NCBI GenBank assembly: GCA_964383535.1
Contig: CAYLHS010000037.1
Location: forward strand, 1 to 20,461
Origin: CAYLHS01 sp964383535
GTDB lineage: Bacteria > Actinomycetota > Acidimicrobiia > Spongiisociales > UBA4744
Direction of reading: 5' to 3'
Length of the DNA: 20,461 nucleotides
Positions 1 through 7,913 of this stretch are shown one piece after another; position 1 is the stretch's first letter, and each line of letters starts with the position of its first letter. A program made the translations under genes and the position numbers. The notes below the pieces were generated by a model. It was not told where the DNA came from. It saw only the letters and a list, made by a program, of their open reading frames with translations, and did not search any database.

Positions 1-1205
1 CGAATGACGCGGACGCCGAACCCGAAACGCCACTCGCCCACAATCAGGACTGGGTACACGTGGAACTCGACCTGGGTGACGGCAGGGGGCGGCGGCACTT
101 CCGACGTGACACCAATGTGATGCCCCAGTGGGCCGGTTCGTGCTGGTACTACCTGCGCTATCTCGACCCCCACAACGATCAAGCGCTCGTCGATCCCGAC
201 AACGAGCGGTACTGGATGGGGCCGCGTCCCGAGCCGATTGTGCCCGACACTCGAGATCCCGGAGGTGTCGACCTCTACGTCGGCGGTGTTGAGCACGCCG
301 TGCTGCATCTGCTGTACGCGCGGTTCTGGCACAAAGCGCTGTATGACCTCGGCTACCTGTCGAGCGATGAGCCGTTCCGTAGGTACTTCTCGCAGGGCTA
401 CATCCTTGCCCCCGCATTCAAGGACTCGCGGGGCCAGTATGTCCCCGCCGACGAAGTCGAGGAGGGCGTGCCAGGTGTCTTCACATGGCGTGGGGAGCCG
501 GTGACACTGGAGCCAGGGAAGATGGGCAAGTCGCTGAAGAACTCGGTGAGCCCCGACGAGATGTACGCCGCCTACGGCGCCGACACGTTCCGCCTCTACG
601 AGATGGGAATGGGCCCTCTCGACCAGTCCAAGCCATGGGAGACGAGAGCCGTCATCGGAAGTCAGCGGTTCCTTCAGCGCTTATGGCGGACGATCGTCGA
701 CGAAGACAGTGGCCAGGTCACCGTGGTCGACGAGCCGCCTGAAGCCGAGACGCTCAGGATGCTTCACCGGACGATCGATGCGGTTCGGCATGACTACACA
801 AATCTGTCGTTCAACACCGCGATCGCGCGTCTCACCGAGCTCGTGAACGCTCTCACCAAACTCGATCAGGTGCCGCGCGAGGCGGCCGAGACCCTGGTGT
901 TGATGGTCGCCCCGCTGGCACCCCACATCGCCGAGGAGCTGTGGAGCCGGCTAGGCCACCCCAAGACACTGACCTACGAGCCGTTCCCCACCGCTGATCC
1001 CGCTCTACTCGCCACCGAGACGGTCACGTGTGTCGTGCAGATCAACGGCAAGGTACGGGACCGCGTCGAGGTGCCGATCGACATCACCGAGGACTCGCTG
1101 AGAGACGTCGTGCTCCGTCGGCCGAAGGTCAAGGCTGCGACGCCATCCGGCATCGCCAGGGTGATCGTTCGCGCTCCGAGACTCGTCAACGTGGTTCCGT
1201 CGTAA
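1..1205 (+). CDS. leuS: Leucyl-tRNA synthetase, C-terminal part (5' end outside window)
   Basis: Class I aminoacyl-tRNA synthetase that charges tRNA-Leu with leucine in the cytoplasm. The reading frame is open from the first bases of the window (codons start at base 3) to TAA at 1203-1205, so the N-terminal part with the HIGH motif lies upstream. The visible part shows the family block NVMPQWAGSCWYYLRYLDPH, the catalytic-domain block GGVEHAVLHLLYARFW, and the KMSKS-loop variant KMGKSLKNSVSPDEM near 513-560. An alpha-helical anticodon-binding domain follows (around 640-990), with a small C-terminal domain containing VQINGKVRDRVEVP. The GTG at base 60 is internal and not a start. The stop codon overlaps a putative SARP box that serves the next gene. 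Identification is very secure. Confidence 0.97.
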   Translation, partial: NDADAEPETPLAHNQDWVHVELDLGDGRGRRHFRRDTNVMPQWAGSCWYYLRYLDPHNDQALVDPDNERYWMGPRPEPIVPDTRDPGGVDLYVGGVEHAVLHLLYARFWHKALYDLGYLSSDEPFRRYFSQGYILAPAFKDSRGQYVPADEVEEGVPGVFTWRGEPVTLEPGKMGKSLKNSVSPDEMYAAYGADTFRLYEMGMGPLDQSKPWETRAVIGSQRFLQRLWRTIVDEDSGQVTVVDEPPEAETLRMLHRTIDAVRHDYTNLSFNTAIARLTELVNALTKLDQVPREAAETLVLMVAPLAPHIAEELWSRLGHPKTLTYEPFPTADPALLATETVTCVVQINGKVRDRVEVPIDITEDSLRDVVLRRPKVKAATPSGIARVIVRAPRLVNVVPS

Positions 1206-1233
1206 CGCTCTCGTCACGCTCCCGGTGAATGAT
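1202..1233 (+). promoter_or_regulatory. Putative SARP-type box with -10 element, upstream of the first membrane-sensor gene
   Basis: Two heptamers, GTAACGC (1202-1208) and GTCACGC (1213-1219), are separated by TCTC, giving an 11-bp period. Exactly 8 bp further is AATGAT (1228-1233), a weak match to a -10 hexamer. The same arrangement recurs at 2438 and 7873. The box overlaps the leuS stop codon. If this promoter is used, transcription starts near 1240, which excludes the upstream GTG at 1225 as the start of the following gene. The geometry matches what is known for SARP activators; assignment to the SARP at 5033-7753 is inference. Confidence 0.5.
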
Positions 1234-1329
1234 GAGCCCCATGGACGCCCCAGTTTCGACTCGCCCGACCGAGGACGTCTGGCACCGCATCGGTCCCGAG
1301 AGGTATCGGTCTCCGGATCCGCGGCCGAG

Positions 1330-2484
1330 ATGATGGGATCCGCCCAACGCAAGGCGACGCTGTTGCTCTTCATCATGGTGGGTCTCGCGATCGCGACCGT
1401 CGTGAAGCTGGAAGGGCCTTCGGGTTCGTTCTTCGTCGCGTTGCCGTTCTACGCGGCCGGGTACCTCATCCTCAGGAAGGTCGGTTCCCACCCGATCGGA
1501 TGGCTGCTGTGCGCCATCGGCGTCATCCTCCAGATCACCGTGTTCGACTCGCTGCCATGGCTGTCGACCCTCTGGGTCAACTGGCTCCTCGGCTGGGGGT
1601 TCTCGATGATGTTCGCCCTGTTCACATGGCTGCTGATCCTGTTCCCGGACGGCTACGCCCCGAAGGGATGGATGACCGCAGGCTGGCTCGCAACAGCGCT
1701 CATCCTGGGCAATGTCCTCACGCCAACGGTCACGGACACCAACGACCCAAGCATCATCATCGGAACCAACCCGACAGGTCTCAGCTGGCTTCCCGTGAGC
1801 ACGGGCGCCGTCACCAACGCAGCAATCACCGTCTTTCTGGTTGCCGCCGCCATCGGCGTAGTAGTTCGGGGGCGGCGTGCAACCGCGGAGCTTCGGCTGC
1901 GCTACAAACCGGTACTGGCCACGATGGCGGTGCTCGGAGGGTTCATTCTCATCCTGCTGGGATGGCTCATCGTCGATCCGGCCTTCACAGCGGGTTCCAC
2001 GGGCAACGTCGTCTGGAGTGTCGCCCTGATCCTGTACATGTTGATTCCGGCCTCGTTCGTGGTTGCCATCGTCCGATACCGGCTGTACGACATCGATCGG
2101 ATCGTCTCGAGGACGGTCACCTACGGTCTCCTCGGCGTCTTGATCGCCGCCATCTACGCCATCCCCGTCATCCTGCTCCCCCGCCTCCTCGGCGAATCGA
2201 GCGACCTCATCGTCGCCGGCTCCACCCTCGTCGCCGCCGCCGTCTTCAATCCCGCACGACAACGCATCCAGAGACTGGTCGACCGCCGCTTCAACCGAAC
2301 GCGTTACGACATGGAGCGGTCACTCACTGATCTCGGACACAGGTTGACGAAGAGGACCCGGATCTCCGACATTGTCGCGGACACATCGGTGATCCTCTCG
2401 TCAACACTCCAACCCGAATCCGTCACCATCTGGACCCGTAACGATCCCGTCACGCCGACAAGACAGAATCTGAGGTTGGAATGA
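1330..2484 (+). CDS. Orphan membrane sensor module (histidine-kinase-like N-terminus, no kinase domain), copy 1
   Basis: Integral membrane protein of about 384 aa, probably a signal-input module. About eight hydrophobic segments occupy residues ~8-290. The motif AIVRYRLYDIDRIVSRTVTYG and a last TM hairpin follow, then a cytoplasmic tail with FNPARQRIQRLVDRRFNRTRYDME and a terminal LQPESVTIWTR. In actinobacterial sensor kinases and GAF-SpoIIE phosphatases this tail leads into the signalling domains; here the protein stops, so no output domain is encoded. I chose ATG 1330 because it puts TM1 right after the start and gives nearly the same length as its paralogue (379 aa). The GTG at 1225 in the same frame is an alternative that would add 35 poorly conserved residues. 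Neither start has a clear SD. The stop overlaps the next ATG by 4 bp (ATGA). Exact function is unknown. Confidence 0.85.
   Translation: MMGSAQRKATLLLFIMVGLAIATVVKLEGPSGSFFVALPFYAAGYLILRKVGSHPIGWLLCAIGVILQITVFDSLPWLSTLWVNWLLGWGFSMMFALFTWLLILFPDGYAPKGWMTAGWLATALILGNVLTPTVTDTNDPSIIIGTNPTGLSWLPVSTGAVTNAAITVFLVAAAIGVVVRGRRATAELRLRYKPVLATMAVLGGFILILLGWLIVDPAFTAGSTGNVVWSVALILYMLIPASFVVAIVRYRLYDIDRIVSRTVTYGLLGVLIAAIYAIPVILLPRLLGESSDLIVAGSTLVAAAVFNPARQRIQRLVDRRFNRTRYDMERSLTDLGHRLTKRTRISDIVADTSVILSSTLQPESVTIWTRNDPVTPTRQNLRLE
2438..2469 (+). promoter_or_regulatory. Putative SARP-type box with -10 element, inside the end of copy 1, in front of copy 2
   Basis: Heptamers GTAACGA (2438-2444) and GTCACGC (2449-2455) are separated by TCCC. 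Exactly 8 bp later is CAGAAT (2464-2469), a 4/6 match to the -10 consensus. The predicted start of transcription near 2476 lies just before ATG 2481, so a leaderless or near-leaderless transcript is possible. It matches the 1202 box at 16 of 18 positions although it lies in protein-coding sequence. Confidence 0.45.
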
Positions 2485-3620
2485 AGCTTCTACGTTGGAT
2501 CGGGCTCGTGCTGCTGGTGACGGCAGCGATCTTCGTCGCGCTCATCCCGTTTCTCTTCGACAACCAACCCGTCACCGTCGGTGCCATCTTCAACACCACG
2601 TCCATCTGGTACATCATCCCTGGTCTCGTTGTGATGGCGAAACGACCGTGGCATCAGATCGGTTGGCTGCTCATCCTGCTCAGTCTTGGACTCGCCACCA
2701 CCAGCATCACACCCACTGCGTCGAGGCTCGATCCGGTCTGGTACCCGTGGCTCACGTGGATCAGCAGCTGGGGAGGGAAGTACCTCTACGCGATCGTGGC
2801 CGCGGTGCTGGTCGCCTTCCCCGATGGACTGTCCCACCGATCCCAACCGGATCGGCGGATCGGACACAGGATCATCGGCACGATGGCGACGCTGACCGTA
2901 CTGTCGGCCTTGACCAGCCCTGTGGAAGGCACCACCTGGGAGAACACTCAGGTTTCGTTTGTCAATCCCCTTGGCGTTCGGTTCCTACCGACAATCGTCA
3001 GCGACCTCGCGTATATCCCGGTCTTCCTGATCCTTGTCGGGTGCGTGGTGTGGCTGTGGCGTCGCCAGCGCCATGCCGAAGGTGAGGAGCGTCGGCGCTA
3101 CACCCTGATTCTGTATGCATTCGTTCTGCTGGTGACTGGTCTCGTGGTGGGGATCAGTCTGACGGCATTCGTCGGCGACATTGCCTGGTTGGGAGCATTG
3201 GTCGGCTGGACTGCACTCCCGATCGTGTTCGCCTACGCGGTCGTTCGCCACGGCCTGTACGGGGTCGACAAGCTCGTTCGACGCACCGCAAGCTACGGTC
3301 TGCTCGCGGTTCTGGTCGCTGCCGTCTATGCCATCCCGGTCATCCTGCTCCCACGTCTCCTCGGCGAATCGAGCGACCTCATCATCGCGGGCTCCACCCT
3401 CGCCGCAGCCACCGTCTTCAACCCAGCACGCAAACGCATCCAGACCGTGATCGACAGGCGTTTCAACCGCACCCGCTACGACATGGAACACCAACTCGAC
3501 GACCTCGGCCGTCGCCTCGGAGAACGAACCGCCATCACCGACGTCGTTACCGACGTCTCTGGAGTCCTCGCGACGACACTTCAACCCGAATCAGTCACCG
3601 TCTGGACCAGGCAGCCGTAG
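2481..3620 (+). CDS. Orphan membrane sensor module (histidine-kinase-like N-terminus, no kinase domain), copy 2
   Basis: Membrane protein of 379 aa, a tandem paralogue of the preceding gene. It starts at an ATG overlapping the previous stop. TM1 begins at about residue 4, and the multi-helix hydrophobic region ends near residue 305 after AVVRHGLYGVDKLVRRTASYG. The C-terminal tail reads FNPARKRIQTVIDRRFNRTRYDME and finishes LQPESVTVWTR. Similarity to copy 1 is modest in the N-terminal helices but very high from AIPVILLPRLLGESSDLI onward. As in copy 1, there is no kinase, GAF, cyclase or phosphatase domain. It may be co-transcribed with copy 1 and also have its own promoter. By inference the pair could feed signals to a separate soluble protein, for example the GAF/PP2C protein at 7914-9488, whose GAF domain looks truncated. 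Confidence 0.85.
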   Translation: MKLLRWIGLVLLVTAAIFVALIPFLFDNQPVTVGAIFNTTSIWYIIPGLVVMAKRPWHQIGWLLILLSLGLATTSITPTASRLDPVWYPWLTWISSWGGKYLYAIVAAVLVAFPDGLSHRSQPDRRIGHRIIGTMATLTVLSALTSPVEGTTWENTQVSFVNPLGVRFLPTIVSDLAYIPVFLILVGCVVWLWRRQRHAEGEERRRYTLILYAFVLLVTGLVVGISLTAFVGDIAWLGALVGWTALPIVFAYAVVRHGLYGVDKLVRRTASYGLLAVLVAAVYAIPVILLPRLLGESSDLIIAGSTLAAATVFNPARKRIQTVIDRRFNRTRYDMEHQLDDLGRRLGERTAITDVVTDVSGVLATTLQPESVTVWTRQP

Positions 3621-3644
3621 CGGCAACACCGTCTAGGCGTGCCG
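3621..3644. terminator. Possible bidirectional terminator hairpin between convergent genes
   Basis: The 12-bp gap between the convergent stops at 3620 and 3633 is spanned by inverted arms CGGCA (3621-3625) and TGCCG (3640-3644), with an inner CC/GG pairing. There is no T tract on either strand. Only its position between two convergent stops supports it. Confidence 0.25.
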
Positions 3645-5039
3645 AAGTACGGACTGCGCGGCGTGGAAACCCGCCATGCCGTGGACACCCGGTCCCGGCG
3701 GGGCCGACGACGAGCACAGATACAAGCCGTCAGCCAGTCGGTAGGGATCGATCGCGGGTCTCGGCCGAAAGACCGTTCTCAATCGATCGGTGCGGCCCCC
3801 GGCGATGTCCCCACCGACCAGATTCGGATTCCATCGCTCCAGCTCGATCGGGAACATGACGTGGCGGTCGAGGATGAGATCACGGAAGCCGGGTGCGAAT
3901 CGCTCGATCTGACGTTCGATGGCGTCCGCCATGTCGACCTCGGAACCGTTCGGTACCCGGCAGTACGCCCAGAGCACATGTCGACCCTTCGGGGCGCGAC
4001 TCGGGTCGGCAACCGTCGGCTGGGCAGCAACGATGAAGGGTCGTTCTGGTGGGCGACCCTCCCAGACGGCCCGCTCTGCGGCGGCGATCTCCTCTGCCAA
4101 TCCGCCGATGTGAAGCGTGCCTGCACGCCGGCACGGCTCCGACTCCCATGGGATCGGTCCTGCCAGGGCGAAGTCGGTCTTGAAGATCCCGGGACCGTGC
4201 TCGTAGGTGGCGAAACGCCGACGAAGCCGGTCTGGAAGGCGGTTGCCGGCAATGCGGGCAACGGCTCTCGGCCCGGTGTCGAACAGCACTGTTCCCTCGA
4301 AACCGGACAGGTCGGCAACCTCGTGATTCGTCACGATCTCCCCACCAATCGAAAGGAGGTAGGAGGCGAGGCTGTCGACGATGGACTGGGAGCCCCCGTG
4401 AGCGACGGGCCATCCGTCACGGTGAGCGCACGCTGCGAGTGCCGCTCCGACCGCCGTGTTGGCAAACCGGTCCTGAGGCATCGGCGCATGAGCGGCGAGG
4501 CCGGCGAACAGTGCCCGCGCCGATTCGGTGCGGACCCCGCGCAACACCCAAGAGACCGGTTGCAGTGCGGTGAGACCGAACACGCCGAGTCGCACAGGAT
4601 GCCGAGGAATCTGAGCCAGCGGGCCGAGAATGAACGGTTCGAGATCGGCCCAGTGCTCAACGACCTGACCGACCAGACGTCGATAGACGCTTCCATCCTC
4701 GCCAAGACCCTCGATGGTCTCGTCTAGCGATCGGTACATGACTGCGGCCCGACCGCCGTCGAGAGGGTGGGCAAGGGGGATATCGGGCTGAGCCCACTCG
4801 AGCCCGTGCTCGCCCAGCGGAAGCGACCGGAAGAAAGGTGAGGCCGCGCCAAACGGATGGACACCGGCACCGATGTCGTGGATGAATCCGGGCATAGTGA
4901 CTGCTTCGGACCGTGCAGCGCCACCTATCGTCTCTGCACGTTCGAGAACGGTCACCGACCAGCCCGCTTGTCGCAGGACAATTGCCGCCGCAAGCCCGTT
5001 GGGGCCGGCACCTACCACATGTGCGGTGCCCCTCACCAC
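3633..5039 (-). CDS. FAD-dependent oxidoreductase, phytoene-dehydrogenase/CrtI-like family
   Basis: Flavoprotein of about 468 aa in the broad phytoene desaturase / PYROXD2-like amine-oxidase superfamily; the substrate cannot be read from sequence. The N-terminus carries the Rossmann dinucleotide motif VVGAGPNGLAAA (residues ~7-18), followed by ERAETIGGAARSE, the usual FAD-contact region. The C-terminus has the FAD-binding motif LCSSSAPPGPGVHGMAGFHAA. Length is close to that of family members. No other carotenoid gene is visible, so a role in carotenoid synthesis is not supported. The start is GTGGTG at 5039-5034; either GTG is possible. The second GTG gives a 4-nt overlap with the stop of the upstream SARP gene, so the two are probably translationally coupled and the oxidoreductase is a likely co-product of that operon. 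Confidence 0.88.
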   Translation of the reverse strand: MVRGTAHVVGAGPNGLAAAIVLRQAGWSVTVLERAETIGGAARSEAVTMPGFIHDIGAGVHPFGAASPFFRSLPLGEHGLEWAQPDIPLAHPLDGGRAAVMYRSLDETIEGLGEDGSVYRRLVGQVVEHWADLEPFILGPLAQIPRHPVRLGVFGLTALQPVSWVLRGVRTESARALFAGLAAHAPMPQDRFANTAVGAALAACAHRDGWPVAHGGSQSIVDSLASYLLSIGGEIVTNHEVADLSGFEGTVLFDTGPRAVARIAGNRLPDRLRRRFATYEHGPGIFKTDFALAGPIPWESEPCRRAGTLHIGGLAEEIAAAERAVWEGRPPERPFIVAAQPTVADPSRAPKGRHVLWAYCRVPNGSEVDMADAIERQIERFAPGFRDLILDRHVMFPIELERWNPNLVGGDIAGGRTDRLRTVFRPRPAIDPYRLADGLYLCSSSAPPGPGVHGMAGFHAAQSVLRHA

Positions 5040-7753
5040 TGCACCAGCCGCCAGAGTTCCGGTTCCCAGGCATCTGGTCCGGTCAGGCTCGCGAAGATCT
5101 CGATGGCCTCCAACGACTCTGCCTGAGACTCCTGCAGCTCCCCGGCAGCTTTGTGGAGGCCGGCCAAGCGGTCGTGCAAGGCCGCCTGCCGGTGCCGGTC
5201 GCCAACATCGACGGCAAGCGTCAAGGCCTCTCGTGCAAGAGCAAGCGCCGTATCGAGATCCCCGGCCCTTCCGACGCGATCGCTGAGATTGTTGAGGGCT
5301 GCCATTCGGAGGTGAGGATCGTCTCCGGCGGCAGCCGCGGCCTCTTCGAGATGCGTCCTGGCATCGACGTCGTCCGAAATGACGATCCCCAACACGTTGT
5401 GAGCACGCGACCGTTCATCGTCCTCAACGGCCTCCTCCAACGATCGACCGGCGAGCTCGAGAGCACGCCTCGCGTCTCCTTCACGCCACGCGAGGAGACT
5501 CCAATCCGCATACAAGGCAGTCCGCTTCGGGTGATCGGCTTCGGCGAGAGAGAAGTGGTAGTGCGCTGCCTCCCACCTCCCGAGTCGCCGGTGCAGGTCG
5601 CCGAGCCGATGCTCGATGAGCGCAAGCCGGGACCCTGTCGACAGCCGCGCCGCCGTCTCGTACTCAACGAGTGCCTCGGCGAATCGACCATCGAACACCG
5701 CCAAATCGCCGATCTCCCCATGCATCCGGCTCTCGTCGACGTGACCGTTCGCAAGAGCTGCTCTGAACGCTTGCTCTGCCTCCTCGTGGGCGTAGACCTC
5801 CCGTGCTGCCTCGCCCGCCCTCACGTACCAGTCGGAAGAGCGGGGCTGCTCGTCCGCCGCGTTGAAGTGATGCGCTATCTCGAATGTCGCTGCGAGTTCG
5901 CTTGACACAGACGAATGGGCAAGCGTCTCAGCGATTCTCCGATGAAGGATCTTGCGACGAACCTGAGTGGCACTCTCGATAACGGTGTCGGCAAGGAGGG
6001 GATGTTCGATCTCGACATCACCGGAATCATGACCTTCCCGCAGCATGCGCCTATCGAGTAGCACATCCACGGCGTCGAGGACTTCCGTCTCGCTGCGACC
6101 GCTCACGTCTCTGATGAGATCGAAGGACGCGGGTCTGCCGATCACAGCGACTGCCGTCAGAACCTGCCTCGGCAGAGTCGGAAGCTCATCCACCCTGCGA
6201 AGCAACAGCGACCTGACTTGGGGTGGGATGTCCCCTTCGGGATCGGGACCGGCATCGAGAAAGGCAACGACGAACAGCGGAACTCCGGCCGTCACCCGGT
6301 AGAGGCTCTCGAGGTCGACACCCTCTCTGCCGGCTGCAAGTGCCTCGACCGCCGGCCGGTCGAGTGGGCCGAGTTCGATCAACTCGATCGGCCGGCCCCG
6401 TGGCATCTCGAACGTGTCCACCAACTCGTTGTTGGACATCACTTCATCGCTTCTGAAGGCGACCACAATCGAGCTTCGTAGCTCGTCGACCGCCCTCGCA
6501 AGCACTTGGGCGGAAGCCCCGTCACACCACTGGGCGTCGTCGATGATGACCACGGCGTGGGTGGCACCGAGCAGTCTGACGGCGGCATCCACCAGACGAC
6601 GGCCCTCCGTCGGGTCTGCTCCAGATGCAGGCGTGAAGCGATCAGGGACCAAGCGGCCGATTTCCGACTTCGTCCACTGCGGCAGGTCGTCGGCATCGAC
6701 CAGTCTCAGCGCTTGCTTCAGCAGTTCCTGTAGGAGTCCGAAACCTATGTCCCGAGATGAGGGCCGTGCCCTGGCAACGAGCGCGGGCCTGTGCTCTGCC
6801 GCAAGTGATTCGGCAAGCTCATCCAGGAGGCGGGTCCTGCCGATACCAGTGACTCCCTTCACGGCAACGTGGAAGCCACGCTCGACAGCGCGCCGCAGGC
6901 GTTCCCACTCATCGGCTCGGCCCGCGAGTTCGGGTGGTGAAGCCGGGGTCGCTGCCGGCACCACTCTCGTTTCCCTGAGCCGACTCGGTGCCCGCGGCAG
7001 ATCCTCGTCGAGGATCGCCTCGTAGAGCTCTGTGGTCTCCTCGAGTGGACTCACGCCAAGCTCGGCCTGAAGCGTGCCGACACACTCGCGATACACCTCC
7101 AAGCTGCCGGCCCGGTCACCGGTCCACGCCCGAAGGAGCATGAGGCGTCGATAGGTGGGTTCGTGAAGTGGATCCAGTCGAAGTCGACGGCGAAGGGTCA
7201 CCGTTGCCGAGTCGAAGTCACCGCGGGCAGTCTCGGCATCGGCGAGTCGATCCATGAGCATCGCCCCCGTGGCCCTGATCCGATCCGAAGTGCCCTGAAC
7301 CCAGTCATCGAATGCGAACGATCCGTTGACGTGAAACCCCTCCATGAACTCGCCGCGAATCGTCCGAAGCCCCTGACGAAGCAGTGGAATACAGGAATCG
7401 CAGACCTCGTCGGCAGAGTGACCGTGTTCATGCATCGAGTCGGCGACCACTGCCAGACGATCCACGTCCACACTGAGCGCATCTCCGCTGAGCGTGACGG
7501 TCTCCCGATCTGCCTCGACCCACCGTCCTCCGAGCCCAGACCGCAGCGCCGCCAGCGTTCGCCTCAGCGCTGCCCTTGCACGTTCCTCGGAAGAGTCGGG
7601 CCACAGCATCGCGGCAAGGTGATCTCGGCGTCGCTGCCGTTCGCCGGCCGCCAGGTACGCCAACAGAGCTGTGGCCTTGCGGGTATCGACGATCAACGGT
7701 TCTCCATCGACGGTGACCACCGGCGGCCCGATCAATTCCACATGCAACGACAT
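5033..7753 (-). CDS. SARP/BTAD-family transcriptional regulator with AAA ATPase and TPR repeats (AfsR/LuxR-like large regulator)
   Basis: Predicted 906-aa DNA-binding activator. Residues ~3-95 form an OmpR-type winged helix (MSLHVELIGPPVVTVDGEPL, then DHLAAMLWPDSSEERARAALRRTL). Residues ~97-248 form the BTAD helical domain ending in ELGVSPLEETTELYEAIL. Residues ~275-450 form an AAA/STAND-type ATPase with Walker B VVIIDDAQW (401-409). The remainder is helical, with TPR-like repeats at ~600-880. The Walker A reads GVTGIGRT (300-307): Arg306 (AGG) replaces the conserved Lys, so ATP binding may be weakened. Start: ATG at 7753-7751 has GGGAG about 10 nt upstream and lines up with family N-termini; the frame stays open upstream to 8014 but without homology. 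It is divergent from the phosphatase operon, with two putative SARP boxes between them. Confidence 0.9.
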   Translation of the reverse strand: MSLHVELIGPPVVTVDGEPLIVDTRKATALLAYLAAGERQRRRDHLAAMLWPDSSEERARAALRRTLAALRSGLGGRWVEADRETVTLSGDALSVDVDRLAVVADSMHEHGHSADEVCDSCIPLLRQGLRTIRGEFMEGFHVNGSFAFDDWVQGTSDRIRATGAMLMDRLADAETARGDFDSATVTLRRRLRLDPLHEPTYRRLMLLRAWTGDRAGSLEVYRECVGTLQAELGVSPLEETTELYEAILDEDLPRAPSRLRETRVVPAATPASPPELAGRADEWERLRRAVERGFHVAVKGVTGIGRTRLLDELAESLAAEHRPALVARARPSSRDIGFGLLQELLKQALRLVDADDLPQWTKSEIGRLVPDRFTPASGADPTEGRRLVDAAVRLLGATHAVVIIDDAQWCDGASAQVLARAVDELRSSIVVAFRSDEVMSNNELVDTFEMPRGRPIELIELGPLDRPAVEALAAGREGVDLESLYRVTAGVPLFVVAFLDAGPDPEGDIPPQVRSLLLRRVDELPTLPRQVLTAVAVIGRPASFDLIRDVSGRSETEVLDAVDVLLDRRMLREGHDSGDVEIEHPLLADTVIESATQVRRKILHRRIAETLAHSSVSSELAATFEIAHHFNAADEQPRSSDWYVRAGEAAREVYAHEEAEQAFRAALANGHVDESRMHGEIGDLAVFDGRFAEALVEYETAARLSTGSRLALIEHRLGDLHRRLGRWEAAHYHFSLAEADHPKRTALYADWSLLAWREGDARRALELAGRSLEEAVEDDERSRAHNVLGIVISDDVDARTHLEEAAAAAGDDPHLRMAALNNLSDRVGRAGDLDTALALAREALTLAVDVGDRHRQAALHDRLAGLHKAAGELQESQAESLEAIEIFASLTGPDAWEPELWRLVQW

Positions 7754-7827
7754 CCCGCTACTACTCCCGAGGCGTCCCCGCATCGTAACCCTCGTCGTGC
7801 GGCTAGAAGCGAACCTACCGTGACAGC

Positions 7828-7845
7828 GAAACGATCTCGTAACGC
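7828..7845 (+). promoter_or_regulatory. Putative SARP-type box, distal copy in the SARP/phosphatase intergenic region
   Basis: GAAACGA (7828-7834), spacer TCTC, GTAACGC (7839-7845): 11-bp period, same architecture as the copy 45 bp downstream. No -10-like hexamer lies 8 bp further, so it may be an auxiliary site. It could also influence the divergent regulator gene. Confidence 0.5.
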
Positions 7846-7872
7846 TCGGCACCCGAACAGGGCTTGGACTCC

Positions 7873-7904
7873 GTAACGATCTCGGAACGACGCAGCCGTA
7901 GAAC
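7873..7904 (+). promoter_or_regulatory. Putative SARP-type box and -10 of the phosphatase/STAS operon
   Basis: GTAACGA (7873-7879), spacer TCTC, GGAACGA (7884-7890). After exactly 8 bp comes TAGAAC (7899-7904), a 4/6 match to the -10 consensus. Predicted transcription starts at about 7911-7914, at or next to ATG 7914. That fits the absence of a Shine-Dalgarno sequence there and suggests a leaderless mRNA. The 15-bp stretches 7830-7844 and 7875-7889 are identical except for one base. Confidence 0.6.
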
Positions 7905-7913
7905 GGTGTGGAC

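Noticed and set aside
1186..2262. Long minus-strand open frame opposite the first membrane gene
   Set aside because: Composition is Asp/Glu/Gln/Arg-rich with no domain signature, typical of the antisense of a G/C-biased gene; the plus strand encodes a clear membrane protein.
3639..4727. Plus-strand 362-aa open frame
   Set aside because: Antisense to the FAD oxidoreductase, which has clear dinucleotide-binding and FAD motifs.
3633..5039. Carotenoid biosynthesis gene (crtI)
   Set aside because: The family is broad, no other crt gene is present and the context is regulatory, so only the superfamily is called.
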